64,000 nt of DNA from Neobacillus mesonae (lineage in GTDB: Bacteria > Bacillota > Bacilli > Paenibacillales > Paenibacillaceae), in contig JAMBOW010000001.1 of assembly GCA_023715865.1 (NCBI GenBank), positions 806,001 to 870,000 of the forward strand, read 5' to 3'. Each line of letters opens with the position of its first letter. Position 1 is the first letter of the stretch. The position numbers and the translations under genes are program-made. The notes under the pieces are model-generated. The model searched no databases, had not been told where the DNA came from, and was given only the letters and a program-made list of their open reading frames with translations. Below, in pieces: positions 35,567 through 44,024 of this stretch.

Positions 35567-37096
35567 TTACTTTAATTTTCCAACCCCACCTTTTCTTAAG
35601 CTATTTCTCTTTATATTTTTGTTACGGATAATACAAAGAGTAATATACACAAACCATAAGGTGAACGACCCTGTAAACATGATTAATCCTATAGCTAGAT
35701 CATAAGGATAACCGTAAAATCCCATGCTTGTTGGTCGTATTTTAATAAGTAGATACCAACAAGAAGCTGCAACTGTTCCATATCCGAACCAGGATAGGAA
35801 TAATTTTGGGGAGCTAGTGAAATAAAAGTAACTATTTCGAAATTTCTTTACCAGTAAAACAAGACTAATCATTCCAATCAACAAAAGAATTATAGATACG
35901 ATACCGAGTAATTTTCCAAACGTAAAAGGAGCAGAGTTAAAATTTGGCTCTTGTCCTAAAAGAATGGCTGCAATCCCCTCAGTAATGGGTAGTTGAATCT
36001 CAGGATGAAATTCTCCGAGCAGTAGCGAAATGCCCAGTTCCCGTTCGGGAATAAACAGGAGGGCAGACGCTGATCCAATACCATCTCCTGATTTATAATA
36101 AACTTTATGTTGATGGAGCTCTTTGACTTCAAACCCACTGGAAGTATATAGTGCATCAAGGAGTTCTGTAAAAACATAACCTGATCTAGAGTCTGTGATA
36201 CTTTGAGATTTCATGAGGGCTGACTCTGTGAAGCCCAACTGCGCGGACAGGAACTTACTCAGGTTCTCAATTGAGCTATATAGTCCTCCGTCTGGATCTT
36301 GGGCATGGCCAAATGCTTCAAAAGATCGGTTTATGTGCACTTTATGAGTAAAAAACCATGTGTATTCTTTGGCCACATGCGCAGCTGGCAATTGATTAAG
36401 ATCATATCCGAATACCGTTTCCTTCATCTGAAGTGGCTCTAGGATATTCTGCTGAATGTAATCAGAATAATTTAGACCTGACACATATTCAATAACAAGT
36501 CCCAATAGATCATAGCAACCATTACAGTAGTTGCCGGCTTTACCTGGTTTCTGTTGAACCTCGATATGCTCAAAAAGTCGGATATAGTCCTCCAGTGAAT
36601 CACGGGCTTTTCGATCTGCAAAAATAAGGCCATCGGTTTGAAATGAACCGATCCCTCCAGCTGAATGGGTAAGGAGATGACGCAGTGTAATATTTTCAGT
36701 AGATTGTTTAAAGCGGAACCAGGGGATATATGTATTGACAGGGCTATCGACATTTAAGAGACCCTTATCTTGGAGTTGGTAGATAGCCGCAGCTGTAAAT
36801 GATTTTGTAACGGATGCGATAGAATATATTGTTTTTTTATCAGGGGTTTTATTCGACCTCTTGTTTATCTTTCCAAATCCTTGCGATCGGATCAGTTGAT
36901 CCCGATGAGTAATTCCAAAAACACCACCGATAATGTTATTATTTTGCATCTGCTCGTTAAAATAGTCTATTGCCAGCTGTATTCTTTCTTCACTAATCTC
37001 TGTATCTTGCACTTCTCGTGTTAATGCATTTGTTGTAACAGGGTCAATTAAGATCAAAAACACTAAGCATAACATAATTGGTTTGATCCAACCCAA
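35567..37096 (-). CDS. Beta-lactamase-fold serine hydrolase with C-terminal membrane helices
   Basis: A 509-residue protein: signal peptide (about 1-24), class C/PBP4*-type serine hydrolase domain (about 35-370), then about four transmembrane helices (400-490). The nucleophile is Ser95 in SVTK (Lys98), the second motif is Tyr190-Cys-Asn192, and the third is near KSGDGIGS. Such proteins act on D-Ala peptides, esters or peptidoglycan fragments outside the membrane; classical beta-lactam resistance is not implied. The start is TTG after a GGGGGG site. It is followed directly by the DUF3919-like gene. Confidence 0.85.
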   Translation of the reverse strand: MGWIKPIMLCLVFLILIDPVTTNALTREVQDTEISEERIQLAIDYFNEQMQNNNIIGGVFGITHRDQLIRSQGFGKINKRSNKTPDKKTIYSIASVTKSFTAAAIYQLQDKGLLNVDSPVNTYIPWFRFKQSTENITLRHLLTHSAGGIGSFQTDGLIFADRKARDSLEDYIRLFEHIEVQQKPGKAGNYCNGCYDLLGLVIEYVSGLNYSDYIQQNILEPLQMKETVFGYDLNQLPAAHVAKEYTWFFTHKVHINRSFEAFGHAQDPDGGLYSSIENLSKFLSAQLGFTESALMKSQSITDSRSGYVFTELLDALYTSSGFEVKELHQHKVYYKSGDGIGSASALLFIPERELGISLLLGEFHPEIQLPITEGIAAILLGQEPNFNSAPFTFGKLLGIVSIILLLIGMISLVLLVKKFRNSYFYFTSSPKLFLSWFGYGTVAASCWYLLIKIRPTSMGFYGYPYDLAIGLIMFTGSFTLWFVYITLCIIRNKNIKRNSLRKGGVGKLK

Positions 37097-37329
37097 TTAT
37101 ATCCCCCCTCTTCGTTCATTAACTTTTTCTATGTCATACGAACAATCAAAGTATTTGTTTCAGTGTTTGTGTGTAATCTATAGATTTCCTTACTCGAGAA
37201 GAGCAGCGAGGCCCGTATTTGCTTCTCCCTATCTGGACGATGCTATAGTCGGTTCTTTTGCAACCATTGAAAAGATCGGTGGTCACAGGATGATTTTCAA
37301 GAGGTCTTCAGTCAGCAAAGGGCAAGCTC

Positions 37330-37514
37330 ATGGAAGACGAATTCAAGGAGTATACAGAGCTGACCAAGCAGTTGATGCGATTAAAGCTGAAGATTACCGA
37401 TGAAAATGGGGTCGGAGATGAAGGAAAGCTGACTAAAGAAGAACAACGGCGGCAGCTACTTCCAAGCTGACGCCGTTGTTCGAGAAGATTGATTATGGAA
37501 CCACCAAGCCGTAA
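37330..37514 (+). pseudogene. Small helical protein, frameshifted remnant
   Basis: An ATG at 37330 with AAAGGG seven bases upstream opens MEDEFKEYTELTKQLMRLKL and ends at a TGA after QRRQLLPS. A one-base shift there continues as KLTPLFEKIDYGTTKP and a stop at 37514, which looks like the true end. An 11-base inverted repeat GAACAACGGCG/CGCCGTTGTTC (37441-37481) surrounds the break point. No family recognised. The rest of 37097-37567 shows nothing coding. Confidence 0.45.
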
Positions 37515-37567
37515 AAAAATGAGGGAGGGACTTGTGGTTTAGTTCTCTTGTTTACTATCTAACATAC

Positions 37568-37660
37568 ATTTAACTAACAGGAAACATTATATCTAAACAG
37601 TAGGGAGCAGTTTACCAGTCAGCAGCTGCTCTCTTTTTGTTAAGCTAACGCGCAGGTTAG
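37568..37660 (+). repeat. Type B dispersed element, complete
   Basis: Core ATTTAACTAACAGGAAACATTA, hairpin GGGAGCAG...CAGCTGCTCTCTTTTT, core GTTAAGCTAACGCGCAGGTTAG. It precedes the NUDIX unit. Confidence 0.88.
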
Positions 37661-37732
37661 TTCAATAACGACATGTTATAATTTGTATAATTAAATTGCT
37701 TAAATTAAAAAAATCAGGAGTGGTACTAGAAT

Positions 37733-38143
37733 ATGATAAGAGTAGATGTCGTATATGCATTGATTTATAACTTAGATACGGAAGAAATCCTGATGGTTAA
37801 TAACAAAGGGAGCAGTTGGTCCCTTCCTGGTGGTGCAGTTGAAAAAGGAGAAACTCTCGAACAAGCAGTAATCCGCGAGACTAAGGAAGAAACAGGACTA
37901 ACCATTGAAGTTGAAAACATTGTAGCAGTAAATGAGGCTTTTTTTAAGGAGAAGGGGCATCACACTTTATTTATTACTTTTAAAGCGAGAATTATAGAAG
38001 GGGAAATTTCAATGCAAGATGAAGAAGAAATTTCGGAAGTAAAATGGGTAGGTATACAAAAAGCTAATGAGTTAATGCCTTATTATACTACTGGTGTAGA
38101 AGAGTTACTTAAATTCTCATCAGTTTATACTTTCCAAGGCTAA
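37733..38143 (+). CDS. NUDIX hydrolase
   Basis: A 136-residue NUDIX pyrophosphatase. The box runs from Gly34 to Leu56 with all key residues: Glu40, Arg48, Glu49, Glu52, Glu53 and Gly55. The MutT-like size suggests cleavage of a nucleoside diphosphate derivative such as an oxidised dNTP or a sugar nucleotide, and the partner residues do not narrow this. CAGGAG lies 11 bases before the ATG. It is a single-gene unit: type B element upstream, core (TTAAACTAACGGACAGGTTAG) 12 bases downstream at 38160. Confidence 0.92.
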   Translation: MIRVDVVYALIYNLDTEEILMVNNKGSSWSLPGGAVEKGETLEQAVIRETKEETGLTIEVENIVAVNEAFFKEKGHHTLFITFKARIIEGEISMQDEEEISEVKWVGIQKANELMPYYTTGVEELLKFSSVYTFQG

Positions 38144-38245
38144 GTTTAATCCTTTCCTCATTAAACTAACGGACAGGTTAGTTTAAAAACTGAATAATAT
38201 CTTTTAACATTCTTAATATTAATTATTTCAAGTAGGAGAAGGAAA

Positions 38246-38839
38246 ATGGTTCAAATACTAAGGAAGAGAGAGAACTTGATTATAGTGATACACGAAGTGT
38301 ATGGAATTAATCAACATATAGAAAGTGTTTGTAAAAAATTATCAGAACAAAATTTTGATGTTATCTGTCCTAATCTATTGGGACGCGAGACTTCTTTCAA
38401 GTATTCTCAAGAGGATGTGGCTTATCGCCATTTTATGGAGAACGTAGGTATCTCTAATGCTATGCATAAAATCAAAAATTTATTAACTGAAGTTAAAGAT
38501 GAATATGGAAAAATATTTATCATTGGGTTTAGTGTAGGGGCAACTGTTGCTTGGTTATGTAGTAACGAAGAATGTGTCGATGGAATAGTTGGCTACTATG
38601 GTTCACGTATTAGGGACTATGTGGATTTAACACCACAATGTCCTACCATTCTATTCTTTCCGCAAGAAGAACAATCATTTGATGTGGACGAGTTAATTTC
38701 AGTTTTAGAAACAAAGAATGTTGAAATACATAAATTTAATGGAAAACACGGATTCTGTGACCCGTACTCTTTACAGTATGATGAGATATTATCGCAAAAG
38801 GCATTTAGTAAAATGGTGAATTTTTTAATGTCACATTAA
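38246..38839 (+). CDS. Dienelactone hydrolase-family protein
   Basis: A 197-residue alpha/beta hydrolase of the DLH type: IVIHEVYGINQHIESVC, the nucleophile elbow GFSVGATVAW, GYYGSRIRDY, and a C-terminal histidine in KHGFCDP. Classical dienelactone hydrolase uses Cys in GxCxGG; here the elbow carries Ser, as in many small bacterial relatives. GTAGGAG precedes the ATG. Repeat cores lie on both sides (38160-38182 and 38862-38884), so it is a one-gene unit. The substrate is unknown. Confidence 0.85.
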   Translation: MVQILRKRENLIIVIHEVYGINQHIESVCKKLSEQNFDVICPNLLGRETSFKYSQEDVAYRHFMENVGISNAMHKIKNLLTEVKDEYGKIFIIGFSVGATVAWLCSNEECVDGIVGYYGSRIRDYVDLTPQCPTILFFPQEEQSFDVDELISVLETKNVEIHKFNGKHGFCDPYSLQYDEILSQKAFSKMVNFLMSH

Positions 38840-38921
38840 TTAAATTTAATCAAGTGTTCTTCGACTAATGGGAAACGTTAGTTGAAGTTCTTCCCAAAGG
38901 AAAAAAGAGAGGTGTTGAAGA

Positions 38922-39098
38922 TTGAAAAAAATTGATAATTTAATGCATATCAGTATTGTTGGCATTACATTATTCAGTGGCCTTTTTTTATTTCGTTACT
39001 TAATAAATAGAGAGTTTTCAATACTTGAACTAGTTTTGGCGTGTACATTTCTTTTTACTCTAATATTTATAATCATATGGAAAACAAGAAAGAGCTAA
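38922..39098 (+). CDS. Small two-helix membrane protein
   Basis: A 58-residue frame: TTG start, LMHISIVGITLFSGLFLF and LELVLACTFLFTLIFIIIW as two membrane helices, and a basic KTRKS end giving both ends inside. AGAGAGG lies upstream, 9 bases from the TTG. It follows a repeat core (GGGAAACGTTAGTTG) by 35 bases. No family recognised. It is a likely real gene because of the clean topology and binding site. Confidence 0.6.
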   Translation: MKKIDNLMHISIVGITLFSGLFLFRYLINREFSILELVLACTFLFTLIFIIIWKTRKS

Positions 39099-39126
39099 TA
39101 ATATAGGGACTCTCTTTTTATAAGAA

Positions 39127-39175
39127 AGGTGTTGAGGGACAAGAACGATTCCATTGAAAGTTGCTATTATAGTCA
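39127..39175 (+). repeat. Truncated lead of a type A element
   Basis: GTTGAGGGACAAGAACGATTCC, ATTGAAAGTTGCTATTATAG; the element stops inside its terminator hairpin, directly at the start of the GntR remnant. Confidence 0.6.
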
Positions 39176-39628
39176 CGAATTCATCTTGAAGATGTTAAAG
39201 AAGGCCTCTTCATTCGCCAAAAACTTGAGAAGGAAATCATCTCATTGGCATGCGATTACTTTGATAAAGATCTCATGTATCGTCTCGAGGTTAATCTTGC
39301 TATGCAGGCCATGTACACCTCACAAAAAAACTATGATCAACTGATTAACTTGGATGATGAATTTCATCAAATCTTTTTTGCCGCGACAGGAAAAATGAGA
39401 ACTTGGGGGTTTCTTCAGAACCTTAATATTCATTCTAAACGAATGAGGTTGTTACAACACTCAAGGGGCATCAACCATCAAAGAATTGTTACCGAACATA
39501 AAGAAATATGTCATCTAATTAGCCGAGACGAGAAAGAACAGGTGATGAATTTAATGGAACATCACCTTCAGGTTTTAGGTGTAGAACAGGATAATTTTAA
39601 AGAAATGTATCCCAACTATTTTGTCTAG
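39176..39628 (+). pseudogene. GntR/FadR-family regulator, effector domain only
   Basis: The frame enters as RIHLEDVKEGLFIRQKLEKE and runs as a complete FCD effector domain (DEFHQIFFAATGK, HSKRMRLL, EHKEICHLISRDEKEQVM, MEHHLQVL) to a stop at 39628. The N-terminal winged helix (about 80 residues) is missing, replaced without a gap by a truncated type A element. The first in-frame ATG, 39245, has no binding site. The deletion endpoint at the element suggests recombination through the repeat removed the promoter and DNA-binding half. Confidence 0.8.
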
Positions 39629-39754
39629 ACCTTAGAGACTGATATAGTGGTTATTACTGGACGTAAGGGTTCATTAATTCACCGGTAATGTGAAATGCTC
39701 GAGTAAGAATTGGTTAGAAGCTTTAGACCTCAATGCTAATTTATTACCATATAG

Positions 39755-39814
39755 AAAACCCTCAATTACTACGAAATTAGCCAAGCTAATTCTTCAGGTA
39801 TTAGAGGGTTTTTA
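39755..39814 (+). terminator. Terminator after the GntR remnant
   Basis: AAAACCCTC pairs with GAGGGTTTT, with further weaker pairs inside, then TTTATTTG. It presumably served the intact regulator. Confidence 0.6.
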
Positions 39815-39859
39815 TTTGTTCTTATAATCGAAACAAAGGGAAGACTCGTCAAAGTAGTT

Positions 39860-39945
39860 TATCGGTACAAGTTCTTGTCCCGATTGCCGAGTAGGACAAG
39901 AACATGAGCCGATTACCGATTAGATAAGCATATAGCTAAGTTTCC
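39860..39945 (+). repeat. Partial type A element
   Basis: One arm GGTACAAGTTCTTGTCC, then GGACAAGAACATGAGCC and ACCGATTAGATAAGC. The terminator and the second large arm are lost. A further core, TTGAACTAACGGTCAG, is at 40051-40067. Between 39629 and 40164 I see no gene. Confidence 0.65.
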
Positions 39946-40164
39946 GTGCAAAATGCACTACATGCTACACGCGTAGGTTCTTTAATAGGTGATTGTAAAT
40001 GGAAATATAATAAGGAGGACGTAACCCGCGAAGGCGGGAGCGTTCTTTTTATTGAACTAACGGTCAGAGCTTAGACTTTTATGAATAAAAGAGGTATATG
40101 TGGTATTATATGTAATTATGGATTACGAAATAAATGGATTATTTGAAAATGGGGGAATCAAAAT

Positions 40165-40518
40165 ATGGAACGTAAAATTCAACTAATGGAAACCTACGTA
40201 AATATCGACTTTGGAAACTCACCCTTTTTAAAATTAGATAAAGGGTTGCAAATTCCATACTCTTCGATCAAGGGAATAACAACAGGTAGACCGATACCAA
40301 ATGCTTTTAAAATATATGGTGCTTTATTAGGAGGAATGAGAAATGGGTTATTTAGATCAAATGGTGGTTATCAATTGCACTTTTTTGAAAATGAGCTTGA
40401 AACTCTTCATTTAGATTTGAATAGCTTTAAAGTTGGTAAGTTCAAAATATCAAAGTTGATCATTGGTGTTGAAAATCCTGAAGAAATAAGTAAAAACATT
40501 TCCGAAAGAGTGAAATGA
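40165..40518 (+). CDS. Small PH-like domain protein, unknown function
   Basis: A 117-residue protein without signal or membrane helix. The pattern of strands (KIQLMETYVNIDF, LQIPYSSIKGITTGR, GGYQLHFFE, LETLHLDLN, FKISKLIIGV) and a last helix (NPEEISKNISERV) resemble a bacterial pleckstrin-homology-like domain. Such domains bind membrane or protein partners. This is a fold guess only. AAAATGGGGGAATC precedes the ATG. A core 26 bases past the stop begins the next type B element. Confidence 0.6.
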   Translation: MERKIQLMETYVNIDFGNSPFLKLDKGLQIPYSSIKGITTGRPIPNAFKIYGALLGGMRNGLFRSNGGYQLHFFENELETLHLDLNSFKVGKFKISKLIIGVENPEEISKNISERVK

Positions 40519-40540
40519 TAATTTGTTGATGAACTGTTCT

Positions 40541-40626
40541 TTGAACTAACGGGCAACGTTAGTTTAAAACAGCATTGAGTAGTTTGCTGTTGGCAGCTGC
40601 TCCTTATTTATTGAGCTGAGGGGCAG
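40541..40626 (+). repeat. Type B dispersed element, diverged
   Basis: Core TTGAACTAACGGGCAACGTTAGTTT, hairpin GAGTAG...GGCAGCTGCTCC with TTATTTATT, core ATTGAGCTGAGGGGCAG. The stem is weaker because of a T in the left arm. From 40627 to 40881 nothing is coding. Confidence 0.75.
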
Positions 40627-40881
40627 TCTTTAGAAGGTCCGACCTGGCAATATTCAGCCACATCTGCTTTGATACTATCATACCGTGGTTCTAGCGAATT
40701 CACAAAATAATGTCATGATTGTAGTGAAGAAGACAAAGGGCTCGCGGATAGTTGTGCGGATTATATATCCCAACATATGATTTTATGGCACTCTATACAG
40801 CCAGAATTCGGCGTTTACTGGCGAATTGATATCCTTCAACAGTATCTAATGAAAATTACTTTTAATGGGAGAGTAGAGATC

Positions 40882-41303
40882 ATGATTAGAGCGTTGAGGA
40901 TGGGAAATGTATATCCAACCTTTTAATGCAATTAGGCTACCCAGACACCGAATTTTTCATTAAAGATAATATACAACGACTTCTTAATCACCCTGACGAA
41001 GAATTAATGGTCTATGAAGATGAAGGATGTATTGTTGCCTGTATTTCGCTGCATTTTATCCCGCAATTAGGTATAAAAGGAGATATTGCATCGATTAGTT
41101 ATCTAGTTGTTGACTCCACTACTAGAAGTAAAGGGATCGGAAAGAAATTGGAGGAATTCGCCACTGCCTCTGCCAGAAAAAGGGGATGTGACAGAATCCA
41201 AGTGCATTGTCATTCCAGAAGAATAGATGCTCACCGATTTTATGAGCGTCAAGGTTATAGGGAGGCTCCTAAGTATTTTTCAAAAATGTTAGACAACGAC
41301 TAA
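40882..41303 (+). pseudogene. GNAT acetyltransferase gene with a start-proximal frameshift
   Basis: The ATG at 40882 (GGGAGAG upstream) opens MIRALRMGNVYP and stops at TAA. Removing one base near 40912 joins it to the long frame SNLLMQLGYPDTEFFIKDNI, which carries a normal GNAT core: YLVVDSTTRSKGIGKKLEEF (acetyl-CoA loop RSKGIG) and HRFYERQGYRE. The rebuilt protein of about 140 residues matches aminoglycoside- or amine-acetylating GNATs of the GDV...LMxQLGYP type. The first in-frame ATG of the long frame (40926) has no good site. Confidence 0.75.
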
Positions 41304-41304
41304 C

Positions 41305-41519
41305 CAACAATTCATTAGAAACAATTGTAAGAGTAAGTCAAGCGCAGGGTAGTGTTCATTTAAGCTTGTTACCATTCTCTTTGTCTACACAAAAAATTGC
41401 GATGCTGCACACGAGCAATTCAAGTAATGAAAATATAACACTTCAAAAAACAGTAGATACATACGTGAAAAAATTGAATTTTTAAAAACCGTCAATCTTA
41501 TAACATCGACGGTGTTTTG
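41305..41519 (+). other. Unassigned C-terminal coding remnant and terminator
   Basis: Directly after the GNAT stop, an open frame without start reads NNSLETIVRVSQAQGSVHLS and ends VDTYVKKLNF before a TAA at 41484. It looks like the end of a larger protein of unknown type. A hairpin ACCGTC/GACGGT with TTTTG (41488-41519) follows and would terminate transcription. Confidence 0.4.
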
Positions 41520-41556
41520 TTGTTTATATTGTTGACTGGAAAGGGAAACTGACGGT

Positions 41557-41639
41557 AATCGGTACAAGTTCTTGTCCCGATTTCCGGAATGGAGAAGAAC
41601 ATAGTCCGATTGCCGATTAGATGAATATCTAAATAATAA
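41557..41639 (+). repeat. Partial type A element
   Basis: GGTACAAGTTCTTGTCC arm, then the mini-hairpin GGAGAAGAACATAGTCC and ATTAGATGAATATCTAA. The terminator half and second arm are missing. Between 41640 and 42054 there is only a decayed stretch, with frames broken by stops (for example FHQGCDMHVIRSGTCQGR). Confidence 0.65.
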
Positions 41640-42054
41640 GTACTAGTAGTTAAAGCCTCGATAAGTACAATGATACATTCATCGTTATGGAACAATTGCC
41701 TTGAGAAGAGGTAAAAATCATGAAATTAAAAGAAGAAAACAAACAACTTGACTATAACAACCTTAGATGTTTGAGTTTATGAAGAACGGACAGAATGTTC
41801 AATTATCAGTTTCCAAATCTATCCTCTGAAATAGTTCAAGTCGTAAAGCTACATAAATACATCGAAATACTTATTCTTTTCACCAAGGTTGTGATATGCA
41901 TGTCATTCGTTCTGGAACCTGCCAAGGTCGTTATAATATCGGGGCAGAAAATATGGCTTGTTAGAAGTCAGAACTCTCAAGCCATACCATTTATCGCGAA
42001 CTTTTTTATTACAATTATTGTAATTTATAGGGTGATGGAGTAATATTCTGATTG

Positions 42055-42075
42055 TATATATCTCAAAGATATATT
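42055..42075 (+). promoter_or_regulatory. Dyad before the PadR gene
   Basis: ATATATCT/AGATATAT eight-base arms around CAA, with a wider GTATA...TATAC frame. PadR repressors bind such AT-rich dyads over their own promoters, so this is a candidate autoregulatory operator, 20 bases upstream of the start codon. Confidence 0.55.
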
Positions 42076-42093
42076 ATATACGAGGAGGAACGT

Positions 42094-42645
42094 ATGAAAA
42101 GAATCAATACCACCCATTTTGCCATTCTCGGATTACTTCGTATTAAGCCCATGAGCGCTTATGAACTTGTTAAGTTCTCGAAGGAAAGCATCGGCTTATT
42201 CTGGAACGAATCCTATGGACATATTCATAAGAGCATAAAACAACTTGAGCTAGAGGGTTTTGTGTCGGTCGTGGAAGAAGTAGAGACGGGAAGGCGTAAA
42301 ATCGTCTATAGTGTTACGCAACAGGGATGTGACCAACTTGATTCGTGGTTAGCCCTGCCGCCTGAGGAATCTGTGATGAGGAATGAATTGCTCATGAAGC
42401 TCTTTGTTTCCGATGAACGCCATATCCCCCAATTAGTCACTTTTCTGAAGGAAGAATTAGAAGCCAGTGAGCGATTAACAGCGATGCTTGCAGGAATTAA
42501 AGCGAGTGTTCCTAGCAGGGAAAGCAAACAAGTCCAACTCTGGTTGTTGACCCTCGATTACGGTGAGCGATATCTACGAATGACCATCGAGTGGTGTCAA
42601 CATGCGTTGGAATCGTTAAACCATCCAAATAGGGGACATAAATAA
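42094..42645 (+). CDS. PadR-family transcriptional regulator
   Basis: A 183-residue protein: winged helix of the PadR type at residues 5-85 (HFAILGLLRIKPMSAYELVKF, ESYGHIHKSIKQLELEGFVS, GRRKIVYSVTQQGCDQLDSW), then a helical dimerisation domain. I chose the ATG at 42094 with GAGGAGGAA just upstream; the earlier ATG adds 14 residues over the dyad. The CPBP protease gene starts on the base after the stop, so the two form an operon and the regulator probably controls it. Confidence 0.9.
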   Translation: MKRINTTHFAILGLLRIKPMSAYELVKFSKESIGLFWNESYGHIHKSIKQLELEGFVSVVEEVETGRRKIVYSVTQQGCDQLDSWLALPPEESVMRNELLMKLFVSDERHIPQLVTFLKEELEASERLTAMLAGIKASVPSRESKQVQLWLLTLDYGERYLRMTIEWCQHALESLNHPNRGHK

Positions 42646-43365
42646 ATGAATAAAAAAAGGTTAAATATCGTTCCCATCCTGTTGATTACGATCATTGTTA
42701 TTGCTTGTGCCCCACTCCTGTTATGGTTCAGAAGCAGACCACCCCTCACATTAAAGATATTTGAGAGCACTGTATACAATTTGGAGATTAGTTATCAAAT
42801 CACGGTTTTGTTATTGGCTGTTATTGTGATAGGCATTGTTTATGGGATGGCGGGTAAAGAGGGGCTTGCGTATTTAAACCTTATAAAGCGAGATGGAATA
42901 ATTCGGCCTGAACCGTGGATTGGTGTTAAGCCAAAAGAGACGGAGACGTGGAAAAAATTAGGACTTAACTTCGCAATCGTGATTACTGCGGTAACGATGA
43001 TAGTTATCTACTTCCAACTGGTTTATGGGGGAAGTATGAGACTAGAGCTATATCCTGGGATTATATTTATCCTTGTTTTTTCGCTTATGAATGCATTTTC
43101 AGAAGAAATCATCTTTCGGTTTTCATTTGTATCCGTTGTTAGCAGATATGGATTCTCCCCATATGTAGCACAAGGATTAGCAGCATCGACCTTTGGTATT
43201 GTTCATTATTTTGGAAATCCAGGCGGGGTAATGGGGGTATTAATGGCTGCTTTTATCGGATGGTTTTTGGCCAAATCGATGTTAGAAACGAAGGGATTCT
43301 TCTGGGCTCTAACGATTCATTTCTTGCAGGATGTCGTGATTTTCAGTGCCTTATTCATGAAATAG
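42646..43365 (+). CDS. CPBP-family intramembrane glutamic protease
   Basis: A 239-residue membrane protein with about seven hydrophobic segments and the Abi/CAAX protease motifs complete: EEIIFR at 153-158 (Glu153, Glu154, Arg158), FGIVH at 183-187, and His225 with Asp229 in HFLQD. The family cleaves near membrane surfaces; several members are immunity proteins for bacteriocins. The ATG directly follows the PadR stop, with AGGGGA inside the PadR end as binding site. A short spacer and a type B element follow. Confidence 0.88.
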   Translation: MNKKRLNIVPILLITIIVIACAPLLLWFRSRPPLTLKIFESTVYNLEISYQITVLLLAVIVIGIVYGMAGKEGLAYLNLIKRDGIIRPEPWIGVKPKETETWKKLGLNFAIVITAVTMIVIYFQLVYGGSMRLELYPGIIFILVFSLMNAFSEEIIFRFSFVSVVSRYGFSPYVAQGLAASTFGIVHYFGNPGGVMGVLMAAFIGWFLAKSMLETKGFFWALTIHFLQDVVIFSALFMK

Positions 43366-43430
43366 CTGTTCAGGATTTTTCCAGGTTGAAATCCGTTGAT
43401 TATGTAAGCAGCTCGTAACAGAAGATAAGT

Positions 43431-43509
43431 ACTAATGGTTAGTTGAAAATAGCATGGAGCAGTTTGCCGGTTGGCAGCTGCTCCTTTTTCATTAAGCTAA
43501 CGGGCAGGT
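43431..43509 (+). repeat. Type B dispersed element
   Basis: A worn left core (ACTAATGGTTAGTTG), a perfect hairpin GGAGCAG.TTGCC.GGTT.GGCA.GCTGCTCC with five T, and a core ATTAAGCTAACGGGCAGG. It bounds the ars island on its left. Confidence 0.88.
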
Positions 43510-43581
43510 CTACTAAAGGCATGATCAGACTAATTAGTAATGATAAAGGGAGCAGCAAAGCTCCCTTTGTCGTTACTCTTA

Positions 43582-44004
43582 TTATAATCCTGTTTCAACA
43601 AAGTTTTTAATTCTTAATTTTATTGAATCACGGACGTTTCTAAATTGAGTCATGATTTCTTCCTCTGATCCAGTTGCTTTTGCCGGATCATCAAAGCCCC
43701 AATGCCATTTTATAACGTTTTGATTTGAGATCACTGGACAATGTTCATCTGCGTGACCGCACAAAGTAATTACATAATCAGCACGGTTAAGAATTTCTGG
43801 ATCAATGACATCTGATGAATGACTACTAATGTCTAAACCTGTTTCATTCATTACTTGGACGGCTCTTGGGTTTAAACCATGAGCTTCTAGACCCGCGCTT
43901 TTAACTTCATACTGATCACTGCCAATTGCCTTTAAAAACCCATCAGCCATCTGACTGCGACATGAATTCCCTGTACATAAAAAGTAAACAAGTTTCTTCT
44001 CCAT
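43582..44004 (-). CDS. arsC: Arsenate reductase, thioredoxin-linked
   Basis: A 140-residue low-molecular-weight-phosphatase-fold enzyme that reduces arsenate to arsenite. The P-loop is CTGNSCRSQ with nucleophile Cys10, and Cys82 and Cys89 complete the disulfide relay that thioredoxin resets. All three positions match the staphylococcal/Bacillus ArsC numbering. I chose the ATG at 44004 with AAGGAG upstream; 14 residues of open frame before it overlap arsB. It is the last gene of arsR-arsB-arsC. Confidence 0.95.
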   Translation of the reverse strand: MEKKLVYFLCTGNSCRSQMADGFLKAIGSDQYEVKSAGLEAHGLNPRAVQVMNETGLDISSHSSDVIDPEILNRADYVITLCGHADEHCPVISNQNVIKWHWGFDDPAKATGSEEEIMTQFRNVRDSIKLRIKNFVETGL

Positions 44005-44024
44005 TTTGTAAGTCTCCTTTATAT

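Noticed and set aside
35567-37096. Annotating the serine hydrolase as an antibiotic-resistance beta-lactamase
   Set aside because: The SVTK, YCN and SGDG motifs define the fold, but the C-terminal membrane helices and operon partner fit a peptidase or esterase; resistance cannot be inferred.
41795-42043. An 82-residue + frame before the PadR gene
   Set aside because: Low-complexity hydrophobic sequence with no binding site. Another frame in the same place has more natural-looking residues but several stops, so this is decayed sequence.
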